A program made the position numbers and the translations under genes. Below are positions 8,476 through 17,704 of a stretch of 64,000 nucleotides of DNA, one piece after another (position 1 is the first letter of the stretch; every line of letters starts with the position of its first letter). Origin of the DNA: Thermoflavifilum sp. (GTDB taxonomy: Bacteria > Bacteroidota > Bacteroidia > Chitinophagales > Chitinophagaceae); contig NZ_CP063141.1 in assembly GCF_014961315.1 (NCBI RefSeq), positions 1,116,001 through 1,180,000 on the forward strand. The letters are read 5' to 3'. A model generated the notes under the pieces. It did no database searches. It was not told the DNA's origin and saw nothing but the letters and a program-made list of their open reading frames with translations.

Positions 8476-10701
8476 TCACTCGCTGAGTGCTTCCAGGAGC
8501 TGTTGCATGGCAGATTGATTGGCTCTGGTGTACAGGGCCAGGTGAATGTCTTTTTTTTCCCGGGTGGTTAAATGCCAGTTAAGTGGAGCCGATTGCTGGT
8601 GAGGTTGAGGCATGTATTGAAATACGATGTGCTGAAAAGGCACGACTAAGAAATGCCTTGCATAGCTGATCATATCATTTTGGTAATAATCCTGAAAATG
8701 ATCCCAGTTTTTTTGAACGGTAAACAAAGGCTCTAACAACATATCCCGGAGGTCCTTCTGCTGAGCCATAGGCGAAAGGGAATCGCGCGGATTATCCCGG
8801 ATCTGCAAAAAAATAACGCGGCTGGTATGGGTATTAATCCAGTCGCGAAATACATGCAAAAAGCGCAGACTCATCTCCTGTCCATAGGTATCTCGCAATC
8901 CGGCATCCATCACGTCGATAATCGGGCGGGTGGGCAAATACACATTGGGCAGGATGTAAGGGAAAGTAGCGCTCATCCGCAATGCATCGGTGAACAATAA
9001 TTTTTGTGGATGCTGGGCCGAGAAATAGGTCATAAAATCAATAGCGTCAATCATCCTGTGCAGCGAGTCGATTCCTGCTGGCATCTGCGGATAGCATAGG
9101 TAGCTCATGTGCTGGGGAGAAATCAACAGACATCGCCCATCCGCGGTGATGGTGGCTGTGATGAGTAGCATAGGAATAAGGCCATCCGCTTCGGGTTTCT
9201 GGTAATCGACCAGCGATTTCTGGAGAACGCCGTCCGTATTCAGGTTCAGCTGTTGTTCAAAAGCATATCCCCGGTCTTTTGCATAACGATTGCTGTCGAT
9301 AGTGAAAAATTGAAAAAAGGAGAAGTAATCATTCACTGCGTAATACGAGAGAATGGCATTGAGTAAATCCTTAGCAATGTTGTCCACATACTGATGATCG
9401 TACAAGTTGATGGCATGGCTGGTAAGCTTTCGCAGGTAAAGTTCCCGGAAGTAAGCTGCGCCCAGCATGCCTCCTGATGCACCGGTCATCAACACGGTAT
9501 GTTTCATGAGCTGGCCTTTGCTCAGGCTATCGGCATGAAGCAATACTTCCATCGTCCAGGTGGCAGCCCTGCTACCGCCTCCGCTCACGTTAATGAACAC
9601 TATCGGCGGCTTTTCGGATGTCTGCCGGCGATACCACCTATCCAGGATATGCTGCGTAAGCATTGCATCATGATGTGCGCGCTGTGGGGTAAACAGGCGG
9701 TCAAAGGTTTGCAGCTGATAGACCGGACGCAGCTTGCGATTGCGGTAATCAAGCCCATAGGCCTTGCTTCGGGTATCCAGCACATCCAGTTTAATCAACA
9801 GGTTAAGCAACAACAACAGCGCCACGGCAATCGGCAAGGACCAGCTGCCGAAAAAATAGCTGAATGCCCCCAGGATACCCATTAAAACGGTTAAAAAAAG
9901 CAGAATGCTACTGCCCGCCGGAATACGAAAAGCAGGTAAACCAATGAGATAACTCAGGATGACCATGAGCACAAATGCGAATAGAATGGAGAGTACGGCA
10001 GCAAAATGATGTTCCCGAAAAATGGAAGAGAGAAATACCGGATCGTAATGCGACACATCACGTGCCCGCCGAATGTGTAAGGGACTATTCAGGTAATACT
10101 TCACGGGCAGCGATTCTTCGTCCTGATAGGCTTCTTTTTTCAGCACCTGAGCCAGAATCTTGCGAGGGCCGCCCATCCGGCGCTGGAGCGACTTTAATAT
10201 GGTACGATCCGCATTGAAAAAATAGAAAAAAGACACAAACACCACCAGCAGCATACCCAGCGTGTAGCCCTCAATGAAAAGGCCAACCGTAGGCCAGTCG
10301 GCCAGCTCTTCATAACGCTGGAATCCGATGATTTTCCAGACCATATAGGCATAAAACAGCAGGGGAATGAAAGCATTATTCAAACAATATTTGAAAAACG
10401 GTTGGGTAGTGGTCGCCAGAAAGCGGAATCGTTTACTGTGTAAAATGAAGGTGGTAATATTCCACGACATGATGAAAGTAGCCGTCGTAATACCCAGAAT
10501 AAAAAATCCGTAAAAACTCACCTGGCCGAGATATTCAGGGGCCAGGAACAGTGTATGCGCACCGAAAGAACGCGCGAAATGACCGCCTACCATAGCAAAT
10601 AGCATCACCCAGATCAGCAACAGCAAGGGGTAATGGCGCAGGTGCAACAGGGTAAGCTGCACCGGAAAGAACCGGTAGAAAATCAATTTGAATTTTTTCA
10701 T
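8476..10701 (-). CDS. Membrane-anchored patatin-like phospholipase
   Basis: A 741-residue protein in two parts. Residues 1-305 hold about six to eight hydrophobic segments, so this half is an integral inner-membrane module. The C-terminal half is a patatin domain with all three hallmarks: oxyanion motif SGGGSRAA (373-380), nucleophile GASGG with Ser409, and the catalytic Asp in DAG (Asp599). SATFPYILP before the DAG is also typical. It likely hydrolyses acyl esters of lipids at the membrane. Heme A synthase starts 30 bases upstream in the same direction. The exact substrate cannot be told from sequence. Confidence 0.85.
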   Translation of the reverse strand: MKKFKLIFYRFFPVQLTLLHLRHYPLLLLIWVMLFAMVGGHFARSFGAHTLFLAPEYLGQVSFYGFFILGITTATFIMSWNITTFILHSKRFRFLATTTQPFFKYCLNNAFIPLLFYAYMVWKIIGFQRYEELADWPTVGLFIEGYTLGMLLVVFVSFFYFFNADRTILKSLQRRMGGPRKILAQVLKKEAYQDEESLPVKYYLNSPLHIRRARDVSHYDPVFLSSIFREHHFAAVLSILFAFVLMVILSYLIGLPAFRIPAGSSILLFLTVLMGILGAFSYFFGSWSLPIAVALLLLLNLLIKLDVLDTRSKAYGLDYRNRKLRPVYQLQTFDRLFTPQRAHHDAMLTQHILDRWYRRQTSEKPPIVFINVSGGGSRAATWTMEVLLHADSLSKGQLMKHTVLMTGASGGMLGAAYFRELYLRKLTSHAINLYDHQYVDNIAKDLLNAILSYYAVNDYFSFFQFFTIDSNRYAKDRGYAFEQQLNLNTDGVLQKSLVDYQKPEADGLIPMLLITATITADGRCLLISPQHMSYLCYPQMPAGIDSLHRMIDAIDFMTYFSAQHPQKLLFTDALRMSATFPYILPNVYLPTRPIIDVMDAGLRDTYGQEMSLRFLHVFRDWINTHTSRVIFLQIRDNPRDSLSPMAQQKDLRDMLLEPLFTVQKNWDHFQDYYQNDMISYARHFLVVPFQHIVFQYMPQPHQQSAPLNWHLTTREKKDIHLALYTRANQSAMQQLLEALSE

Positions 10702-10731
10702 TGCCCGACAGCGTACAGAAAAATAAGCGAT

Positions 10732-11817
10732 TTATTTGATATCGGATGAAGTGGGCGCTCCGACTGGTTTCGGTGAAGCATAGGTGATGAAAAGCACCCA
10801 GATCAGAGACAGGAGTAAAAGCATGCCTACGAACTGGTGGCCGACAGCCAGAGCAACAGGGATACGTACGTGGCTATGGGTAACCGTAAGCACACCCAGC
10901 AAAATCTGCAGGCAGGCAATTCCGAACGGTACCCAGCCTGTTCGGCGCAGCAGGCTGCCTGCTGGTGAATGACTGCTCTTCCAGCCCACCATACACAATA
11001 GGATAAACAACAAATAAGCCAGTAAGCGGTGAATAAATTGTATGGTAAGCACATTATCGATCAGGTTGCGTAATGGGGGACTTTCCGTCCACAAGCCAGG
11101 CGGAATTACATGTCCATTGATATCGGGCCAGGTGGGAGCGGCCATTGCCGCATGCAATCCGGCCATAAATGATCCGTAAGCCAGCTGAATCACCAGTATG
11201 CCAAGCGTTGCCCATAGCCATCCGCGAACGCCTATCACATGTACACGCAGCTCTTTTTTAACCAGCAACGAAAGGGCAAACCAGAATGTGTAAACCAGCA
11301 ATACCATGGCCGTAAGAAAATGAATCGCAAGTTTGATGTGGTCTACACGGGTATGTTCACCTACCAGTCCGCTTTTCACCATGATCCAGCCTACCAGTCC
11401 CTGTAATCCACCAAGTATAAACAACATCACCAGGGGCCCGATCAACTTGCGGGTGAACCGGCCACGCACCAGAAAATAGGTGAAGCCCACCAGGAAGACC
11501 ACGCCCATAGCCCTTGCCCAGAGGCGGTGCAGCCATTCCCAGAAATAAATTCGTTTAAAATCCTGCAGGGTGAAATAACGATTTTCCAGCTGGTATTGCG
11601 GGGTTTGTTGATAAAGATGAAAAGCATGCATCCATTGTTGATGATTTAAGGGAGGAATAGCGCCCATGATGGGATCCCATTGGGTGATAGAAAGTCCGGA
11701 TCCGGTCAGCCGCGTAACCCCTCCCAGCCACACCTGGCCCATGATCATGAATACGCCGATGAGCAGCCATATGGCAATGGGTTTTGTGCGGGCATTAACA
11801 AGCGTGTCGGTTGACAT
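10732..11817 (-). CDS. ctaA: Heme A synthase (COX15/CtaA family)
   Basis: Converts heme O to heme A for aa3-type cytochrome oxidases, 361 residues with eight hydrophobic segments. The N-terminal signature GGVTRLTGSGLSITQWDP matches the COX15 branch, and conserved histidines appear in WLHRLWAR, HIKLAIHF, FIHRLLAYL and VGHQFVG, the four expected heme-binding positions. No ctaB (heme O synthase) or oxidase subunit gene lies beside it in this window. It is divergent from rnhB, with 69 bases between starts. Confidence 0.95.
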   Translation of the reverse strand: MSTDTLVNARTKPIAIWLLIGVFMIMGQVWLGGVTRLTGSGLSITQWDPIMGAIPPLNHQQWMHAFHLYQQTPQYQLENRYFTLQDFKRIYFWEWLHRLWARAMGVVFLVGFTYFLVRGRFTRKLIGPLVMLFILGGLQGLVGWIMVKSGLVGEHTRVDHIKLAIHFLTAMVLLVYTFWFALSLLVKKELRVHVIGVRGWLWATLGILVIQLAYGSFMAGLHAAMAAPTWPDINGHVIPPGLWTESPPLRNLIDNVLTIQFIHRLLAYLLFILLCMVGWKSSHSPAGSLLRRTGWVPFGIACLQILLGVLTVTHSHVRIPVALAVGHQFVGMLLLLSLIWVLFITYASPKPVGAPTSSDIK

Positions 11818-11886
11818 ATCCGCAAAAATAGCAAGTTCTCATGGAGCGCAGGGCATTTGATCGGCCGAATCTATTAATTTGCCGGT

Positions 11887-12525
11887 ATGAATGCCAGGTC
11901 TGCTTTATTGCCTTATTATCGGGACGACGGCCTGGAGGCAGGTTGTGACGAAGCTGGCCGTGGATGCCTGGCAGGGCCAGTGTTTGCCGCTGCAGTGATT
12001 TTGCCTGCAGGGTTCTATCATCCCTTGCTGAACGATTCCAAACAACTTCATGCAGCTGAGCGGGAAACGCTGAGGCAATACATTGAACAACATGCGCTTT
12101 CATTTGCCGTGGCTGCAGTTTCACCGGAAGAAATCGACCGGATCAATATCCTTCAGGCTTCATTTCTGGCCATGCATCTGGCCATTGATCGGCTCCCTGT
12201 TCGCCCACAGCGCCTGCTTATTGACGGGAACCGTTTTAAACCTTATCCGGGTATCCCGCATGTGTGCATAGTAAAAGGAGATGCCACTTATGCCGCTATT
12301 GCAGCCGCATCTATATTAGCCAAGACCTATCGCGATAGCTGGATGCTGGATTTGCATGCCCGGTATCCCCGGTACGGCTGGGATCGTAACAAAGGATATC
12401 CTACAGCCGCACATCGGCGTGCGATCCAGCAACTGGGCCTGACGCCGCATCACCGCAAAACATTCGCTCCCTGCATGCCGGAATTGTTTACAACGGCAGA
12501 CCGTTCCCATCCACAGGAATCCTGA
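11887..12525 (+). CDS. rnhB: Ribonuclease HII
   Basis: Removes RNA from RNA-DNA hybrids and single ribonucleotides from DNA. The 212-residue length is typical. The metal-binding acidic residues are visible in [14 protein letters not shown] (Asp21, Glu22), LLIDGNRF and the later [17 protein letters not shown], and the family motif [11 protein letters not shown] is present. The ATG at 11887 gives a standard N terminus. It is followed after 68 bases by rpoN. Confidence 0.96.
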   Translation: MNARSALLPYYRDDGLEAGCDEAGRGCLAGPVFAAAVILPAGFYHPLLNDSKQLHAAERETLRQYIEQHALSFAVAAVSPEEIDRINILQASFLAMHLAIDRLPVRPQRLLIDGNRFKPYPGIPHVCIVKGDATYAAIAAASILAKTYRDSWMLDLHARYPRYGWDRNKGYPTAAHRRAIQQLGLTPHHRKTFAPCMPELFTTADRSHPQES

Positions 12526-12532
12526 ATGTTAT

Positions 12533-12540
12533 TATTTTTG
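12533..12540 (+). promoter_or_regulatory. Candidate -7 element upstream of rpoN
   Basis: TATTTTTG followed by C matches TAnnTTTG and lies about 54 bases before the rpoN start, just past the rnhB stop. No clear TTG is present 19 bases upstream. Confidence 0.35.
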
Positions 12541-12593
12541 CTTCAGGCTGTAACTTATCATCGACTTACGGTGGCAAAAATCCCGGCTGTATC

Positions 12594-14099
12594 ATGCTCA
12601 GACAAACACAACAGCAAAAACTCCTGCAAAAACTCTCTCCCCAGCAGATTCAGCTCATGAAGCTGCTGCAAATCCCCACAGCCAACCTGGAAGAACGCAT
12701 CAAACAGGAAATAGAAGAAAATCCCGCGCTGGAATTCGGCGATGACGGGCATGATGAAGATGTACCCCTGGACGAACCACAACCCCTCACACAAGAAAAT
12801 GAAGATCATGATGAGGAGATGAACGATGAAGAGCCCGATGGCAGTGCAGATGAATATGAAAACATCGACGTATCGGAATACCTGATGGAGGATGATGACG
12901 ATATTGCAGATTATCGGCTCCGGGACGATCATTATCCCGAAATGGATGAAACCCGCGTCATGCCTATTCGGGTGGAAACCTCTTTTCAGGATTATTTGCT
13001 GGATCAGCTGGGCATGTTGCCCCTGGATGAACGCCAGCAAATGATTGCCCGTCAGATCATTGGCAGTATTGACGATGATGGTTATCTCAGGCGCGATGCA
13101 TCGGCCATTGCCGATGATTTGTCGTTTTCCCAGAATATTTTCACCGATGCCCAAGAGGTGGAGCAGATCATTGCCATGGTTCAAACGTTTGATCCACCCG
13201 GCGTTTGCGCCCGCAATCTGCAGGAATGCTTATTGCTTCAACTCAAACGAAAATCACCCGCCGATCCGCTCGTCAGGCACGCCCAAACCGTGCTTACCGA
13301 TTATTTTGACGCATTCATCAAAAAGCATTATGAAAAAATCCAGCGGGGAATGGGATTGACTGATGAAGAGCTGAAGGCCGTCATCCAACTGATTACCCAC
13401 CTCAATCCCAAACCCGGCAATAATTTCGCACCCGATAACAAAGCCGAAAGTTATATCGTTCCCGACTTTTTCATCATCAACAACAATGGCAAACTGGAAC
13501 TTACCCTGAATGCCCGTAATGCTCCAGACCTGCGCATCTCTTCCGAATATCGGGACATGTTGAGGGATTATGAAAAAGGAGCAAAAAAAGATAAACGTCA
13601 GCGTGAAGCCGTATTATTCATCAAACAAAAAATCGATGCCGCCAAATGGTTTATTGACGCTATTAAACAACGCCAGCATACCCTGCTTAGCGTCATGCAA
13701 ACCATTATGGATTATCAACGCGATTTCTTTTTAACCGGCGACGAAACCCAGCTGAAACCCATGATCCTGAAAGATATTGCCGAACGTACCGGACTGGATA
13801 TTTCCACCGTTTCTCGTGTGGCCAACAGTAAGTACGTGCAAACGGAATATGGTACCTATCCGCTGAAATATTTCTTTTCCGAATCATTGTCAACCGAAAG
13901 CGGAGAAGAAGTATCCACCCGCGAAGTGAAAAAGATTTTGCTTGACTTAATTGAGAATGAAAACAAACGAAAACCCTTGAGTGATGAAATGCTCACGCGC
14001 CTGCTTCAGGAAAAGGGTTATAATATTGCCCGGCGAACCGTGGCCAAATATCGAGAGCAGCTGAATATTCCAGTTGCCCGTTTGCGCAAGCAACTCTAA
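12594..14099 (+). CDS. rpoN: RNA polymerase sigma-54 factor
   Basis: Alternative sigma factor requiring AAA+ activators, 501 residues. Region I is the Gln/Leu-rich N terminus (QTQQQKLLQKLSPQQIQLMK). It is followed by a long acidic region II (about residues 45-110, rich in Asp and Glu), the core-binding domain, a helix-turn-helix segment (LDISTVSRVANSKYVQ), and the diagnostic RpoN box ARRTVAKYRE near residue 484. No bacterial enhancer-binding activator gene occurs in this window. The downstream PAP2-like gene starts two bases after the stop, so the two are co-transcribed. Confidence 0.97.
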   Translation: MLRQTQQQKLLQKLSPQQIQLMKLLQIPTANLEERIKQEIEENPALEFGDDGHDEDVPLDEPQPLTQENEDHDEEMNDEEPDGSADEYENIDVSEYLMEDDDDIADYRLRDDHYPEMDETRVMPIRVETSFQDYLLDQLGMLPLDERQQMIARQIIGSIDDDGYLRRDASAIADDLSFSQNIFTDAQEVEQIIAMVQTFDPPGVCARNLQECLLLQLKRKSPADPLVRHAQTVLTDYFDAFIKKHYEKIQRGMGLTDEELKAVIQLITHLNPKPGNNFAPDNKAESYIVPDFFIINNNGKLELTLNARNAPDLRISSEYRDMLRDYEKGAKKDKRQREAVLFIKQKIDAAKWFIDAIKQRQHTLLSVMQTIMDYQRDFFLTGDETQLKPMILKDIAERTGLDISTVSRVANSKYVQTEYGTYPLKYFFSESLSTESGEEVSTREVKKILLDLIENENKRKPLSDEMLTRLLQEKGYNIARRTVAKYREQLNIPVARLRKQL

Positions 14100-14101
14100 T
14101 A

Positions 14102-14800
14102 ATGAACCAGCAAAATCCATTATCTCCAGCAGCATCAGCCGACAAAACTTCGGCAGAGCCTTCATTCCGGGCATCCGCTCCGTTGCGGTTCGTGGCGATG
14201 TGTGTTTCTATTATCTTTCATCCGCTGTGGATACCTTTAGCCGTAAGTGCATTTCTACTCTGGATACATCGCTATGAACTCCCACAACTCGATGCTTATA
14301 CCCATTTTCGGGTGATGAGTGCTATTTGTGTAAACACCCTTGTCTTACCACTTGGAACCATCCTGCTTTTAAAAGCCGCTGGTTTTGTGCAATCTGTGCA
14401 ATTGCACAGTCGGCGTGAGCGGGTAGTGCCCTATATGGCCATCATGATTTTTTACTGGTGGATCTACCGGGTTTTTGCCTTTAATCAAGCTTTCCCGCAA
14501 ATCCTGACTCCCTTTTTATTGGGTAATTTCATAGCCATTATCCTCGTTTTTTTATGCAATATCTTTTTCAAGATTAGCGCACACGCTACGGCAGCAGGGA
14601 GTATACTGGCGGTGATGATTTTGCTCAGCAGAGACCCCTATCTGGATCCCTCTTTGCCCATTATGGGTGCCATTTTGCTATCGGGATTGGTGCTCACCAG
14701 CCGGCTCATACTCAATGCTCATCAGCCGCTGGAGCTGTACATCGGTTATGTGGCAGGCTTTTTAAGCCAGATGCTGGCAGTAATCTGGATATCCGGATAA
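14102..14800 (+). CDS. PAP2-like membrane protein
   Basis: A 232-residue integral membrane protein with about six hydrophobic segments. The C-terminal half resembles membrane lipid phosphatases of the PAP2 superfamily in a degenerate form: SRRERVVPY near 103-111, KISAHA (157-162) in place of the PSGH motif, and SR-x5-H-x3-E (200-211) where the family has SRx5Hx3D. The two His and two Arg positions are thus present, but the final Asp is Glu. It may act on an isoprenoid or phospholipid phosphate; activity is unproven. It is tightly coupled to rpoN, two bases upstream. Confidence 0.65.
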   Translation: MNQQNPLSPAASADKTSAEPSFRASAPLRFVAMCVSIIFHPLWIPLAVSAFLLWIHRYELPQLDAYTHFRVMSAICVNTLVLPLGTILLLKAAGFVQSVQLHSRRERVVPYMAIMIFYWWIYRVFAFNQAFPQILTPFLLGNFIAIILVFLCNIFFKISAHATAAGSILAVMILLSRDPYLDPSLPIMGAILLSGLVLTSRLILNAHQPLELYIGYVAGFLSQMLAVIWISG

Positions 14801-14933
14801 ATGCGCATTTTCTTTGCGTAGCCTGGGTACAATTTGCATGCAATTCAGTTGTTGTATTTCTGGATAATTTCTTTTTCAATTTATGTAATTTCGAAACGTA
14901 CAATTTTTTAAACCAGTTAATACCTCAAATACC

Positions 14934-15935
14934 ATGGCAGAAACAAATGAAAAATTGAAAGCCCTGCGCCTCACCATTGACAAAATTGAAAAAGATTTTG
15001 GCAAAGGAGCCGTGATGGTGATGGGTGAGAAGGCCGACAGGCAGATGGAGGTCATTTCCACGGGCTCGCTCGGGCTTGATCTGGCACTTGGTGTGGGCGG
15101 GTTCCCCCGTGGCAGAATCATTGAAATATACGGTCCGGAAGCCACTGGTAAAACGACGATTGCTATTCACGCTATTGCCGAGGCCCAGAAAAAAGGCGGC
15201 ATCTGCGCCATCATCGATGCTGAACACGCCTTCGACAGCAGTTATGCTCAGCGGCTGGGAGTAGATGTGGATAATCTCCTGATTTCACAGCCCGATTATG
15301 GAGAACAGGCACTGGAGATCGCCGACCGGCTCATTCTCTCGGGAGCCGTGGATGTCATCGTAATCGATTCCGTAGCTGCGCTGGTGCCCAAGGGCGAGCT
15401 TGAGGGCGAGATGGGCGATAGTAAAATGGGCTTACAGGCTCGACTGATGAGCCAGGCCCTTCGAAAACTTACCGCCACCATCAGCAAAACCAACAGCTGC
15501 TGCATCTTTATCAACCAGCTGCGTGAAAAAATCGGTGTGATGTTTGGTAATCCTGAAACCACCACCGGTGGCAATGCCTTGAAATTCTATGCATCCGTCC
15601 GCCTCGACATCAGGCGTATCAACCAGATTAAAGACGGAGAGCAAACCATTGGCAACCGGGTGAAGGTGAAAGTGGTGAAAAACAAGGTGGCCCCTCCCTT
15701 TAAACAGGCTGAATTTGATATTATCTTCGGCCAGGGAATTTCCAAAGCCGGTGAAATCATTGACCTCGCTACAGAATTGAATATTTTGCAGAAGAGCGGT
15801 TCCTGGTTCAGCTATGAGGGCAATAAACTCGGACAGGGCCGAGATGCCGTCCGCCAGCTTTTGCAGGATAATCCGGAATTAATGGCCGAACTGGAACAAA
15901 AAATCCGGGCAGCCGCTATGGGCGAAAGCAAATAA
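14934..15935 (+). CDS. recA: Recombinase RecA
   Basis: DNA strand-exchange protein and SOS co-protease, 333 residues. The N-terminal helix ([22 protein letters not shown]), Walker A (GPEATGKTT), Walker B ([13 protein letters not shown]), DNA-binding loop L1 ([20 protein letters not shown]) and loop L2 ([28 protein letters not shown]) are all canonical. The C-terminal tail is short and less acidic than in E. coli. The start is the ATG at 14934. No LexA-type box is recognised in the AT-rich 130 bases upstream. Confidence 0.99.
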   Translation: MAETNEKLKALRLTIDKIEKDFGKGAVMVMGEKADRQMEVISTGSLGLDLALGVGGFPRGRIIEIYGPEATGKTTIAIHAIAEAQKKGGICAIIDAEHAFDSSYAQRLGVDVDNLLISQPDYGEQALEIADRLILSGAVDVIVIDSVAALVPKGELEGEMGDSKMGLQARLMSQALRKLTATISKTNSCCIFINQLREKIGVMFGNPETTTGGNALKFYASVRLDIRRINQIKDGEQTIGNRVKVKVVKNKVAPPFKQAEFDIIFGQGISKAGEIIDLATELNILQKSGSWFSYEGNKLGQGRDAVRQLLQDNPELMAELEQKIRAAAMGESK

Positions 15936-16014
15936 TGTGGATTGCAAATTTTTAAATTCATTTTCATTCATTTGAAAATTTTCCATTTATCGACTTATTT
16001 TGCTTGATGTTCAC

Positions 16015-16022
16015 TATTTTTG
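16015..16022 (+). promoter_or_regulatory. Candidate -7 element upstream of adk
   Basis: TATTTTTG matches TAnnTTTG and lies 32 bases before the adk ATG, in an AT-rich leader. No well-spaced TTG is found upstream. Confidence 0.4.
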
Positions 16023-16054
16023 AGCGGATTTTTTTTACTTGATGAATAGCACGC

Positions 16055-16675
16055 ATGTTGTTTAATCTCATTTTATTTGGCCCACCGGGGAGTGGGAAAG
16101 GCACGCAAAGCCAGTTGATTATCGACCATTATCAGTTCACCCATCTGAGTACCGGCGATATGCTCAGATCGGAGATTGAGCGCCGTACTCCGCTGGGGCT
16201 TGAAGCTAAGAAGTTTATGGATCGTGGGGCACTGGTGCCCGACGAGGTGGTAATAGCCATGATCAGCTCCCAGCTCGATGCACGCTCAGATGCCCGGGGG
16301 TTTATCTTTGACGGGTTTCCCCGCACAACCGCTCAGGCCCGGTCGCTGGATAAATTGCTTGCATTGAAATCAACCGCTATTCACCTCGTGTTGCTGATGG
16401 AAGTACCGGACGAGGAGCTTATCAAACGGCTGTTATTGCGTGGGCAAACTTCGGGAAGAACGGATGATGCCAGTGAAGAGGTAATCCGGGCAAGAATTGC
16501 TGAATATTACAATAAAACATCTCCTGTGGCCGATTACTATGCACAACAGCATAAACTACAGACGATTCACGCCGTTGGGACCATCGAAGAAGTTTTCGAC
16601 CGCATCAAACAACGGATCGACCAGCGATTTGCAGAGCTGAGACAACATTCGGTGTTTCCGGATCAACATCGCTAA
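16055..16675 (+). CDS. adk: Adenylate kinase
   Basis: Interconverts ATP plus AMP with two ADP, 206 residues. P-loop GPPGSGKGT, the AMP-binding segment (LSTGDMLRSEI), FDGFPRTTAQA and the LID-region arginines (RGQTSGRTDD) are visible. The LID is the short, non-zinc type usual in Bacteroidota. It is followed after 12 bases by obgE, a pairing common in this phylum, and the two are probably one transcript. Confidence 0.97.
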   Translation: MLFNLILFGPPGSGKGTQSQLIIDHYQFTHLSTGDMLRSEIERRTPLGLEAKKFMDRGALVPDEVVIAMISSQLDARSDARGFIFDGFPRTTAQARSLDKLLALKSTAIHLVLLMEVPDEELIKRLLLRGQTSGRTDDASEEVIRARIAEYYNKTSPVADYYAQQHKLQTIHAVGTIEEVFDRIKQRIDQRFAELRQHSVFPDQHR

Positions 16676-16687
16676 AGCCACACAGCT

Positions 16688-17683
16688 TTGGAAAAGCAAA
16701 ATTTTGTGGATTACATCCGGATCCATTGTCGTTCGGGCAGAGGTGGGGATGGATGTGTGCATTTCATGCGCCTGAAATATCAACCCAGGGGTGGCCCCGA
16801 TGGCGGAGACGGTGGGCGGGGTGGTCATATTATCCTGAGGGGGAATGCCCAGCTCTGGACCCTGCTGCATCTCCGCTGGAAAAAGCATATTGTGGCAGGC
16901 GATGGCGAGCCCGGCGGCAAAAACAACCGTAAAGGCAAAGACGGCCGGGATGTGGTGATTGAAGTACCCCTGGGAACGATTGCCAGAGATGAACAGAGCG
17001 GACGGCAAGAAGCCGAAATCCTGGAAGACGGTCAAGAATTGATATGGATTCCGGGAGGACGTGGTGGGTTGGGTAATGCACATTTCGCTACGCCAACCCG
17101 GCAGGCGCCTGAGTTTGCGCAGAAAGGTGAACCGGGTCAGGAGGGATGGAAAATTCTGGAGCTCAAGCTGCTGGCCGATGTAGGAATGGTGGGCTTTCCG
17201 AATGCCGGTAAATCAACCCTGCTGGCTACGCTGACGGCTGCAAAGCCCGCCATTGCGCCCTACCCATTTACCACCCTTCAACCCCAGCTGGGCATAGTAG
17301 CTTATCGTGACGGCAAATCCTTTTGCATGGCCGATTTGCCCGGCATCATCGAGGGAGCCGCCGAAGGCCGCGGACTGGGATTGCGTTTCCTCAGGCATAT
17401 CGAGCGCAATGCCGTTTTGCTGTTTGTTATTCCTGCAGATAGTCAGGATGTGCTTGCCGAATGGCATACCCTGTTGCGCGAACTGGAAAAATACAACCCT
17501 GAACTGCTGCACAAACGCATGGTTGTGGCTATTTCAAAATCCGATCTGATCGACGAAGCCCGGCAAGCTCAACTTAAACAACAATTCCCATCGGGGATTC
17601 CGCTGGTTGTTCTGTCAGCACACCAGCAAAAAGGACTGCAGGAGCTGAAGGATGTGCTCTGGCAACAGCTACATGGCAAATGA
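16688..17683 (+). CDS. obgE: GTPase ObgE/CgtA
   Basis: Ribosome-associated GTPase needed for 50S maturation, 331 residues. The glycine-rich Obg fold (RSGRGGDGCVHFMR, GGPDGGDGGRGGHI) fills residues 1-158. The G domain follows with G1 GFPNAGKST, G3 DLPGIIEGAAEGRGLG and G4 SKSD. No OCT domain follows, and the protein ends soon after the G domain. No ATG is available near the family-typical start, so TTG at 16688 (giving MEKQNFVDYIRIHCRSG) is the best start. Confidence 0.95.
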   Translation: MEKQNFVDYIRIHCRSGRGGDGCVHFMRLKYQPRGGPDGGDGGRGGHIILRGNAQLWTLLHLRWKKHIVAGDGEPGGKNNRKGKDGRDVVIEVPLGTIARDEQSGRQEAEILEDGQELIWIPGGRGGLGNAHFATPTRQAPEFAQKGEPGQEGWKILELKLLADVGMVGFPNAGKSTLLATLTAAKPAIAPYPFTTLQPQLGIVAYRDGKSFCMADLPGIIEGAAEGRGLGLRFLRHIERNAVLLFVIPADSQDVLAEWHTLLRELEKYNPELLHKRMVVAISKSDLIDEARQAQLKQQFPSGIPLVVLSAHQQKGLQELKDVLWQQLHGK

Positions 17684-17704
17684 ATTATTGCTGAGCAAAT
17701 CAGC

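Noticed and set aside
12594..14099. Sigma-54 (-24/-12) promoters elsewhere in the window
   Set aside because: TGGCAC-like strings noticed were inside coding sequence and lacked a properly spaced TTGC.
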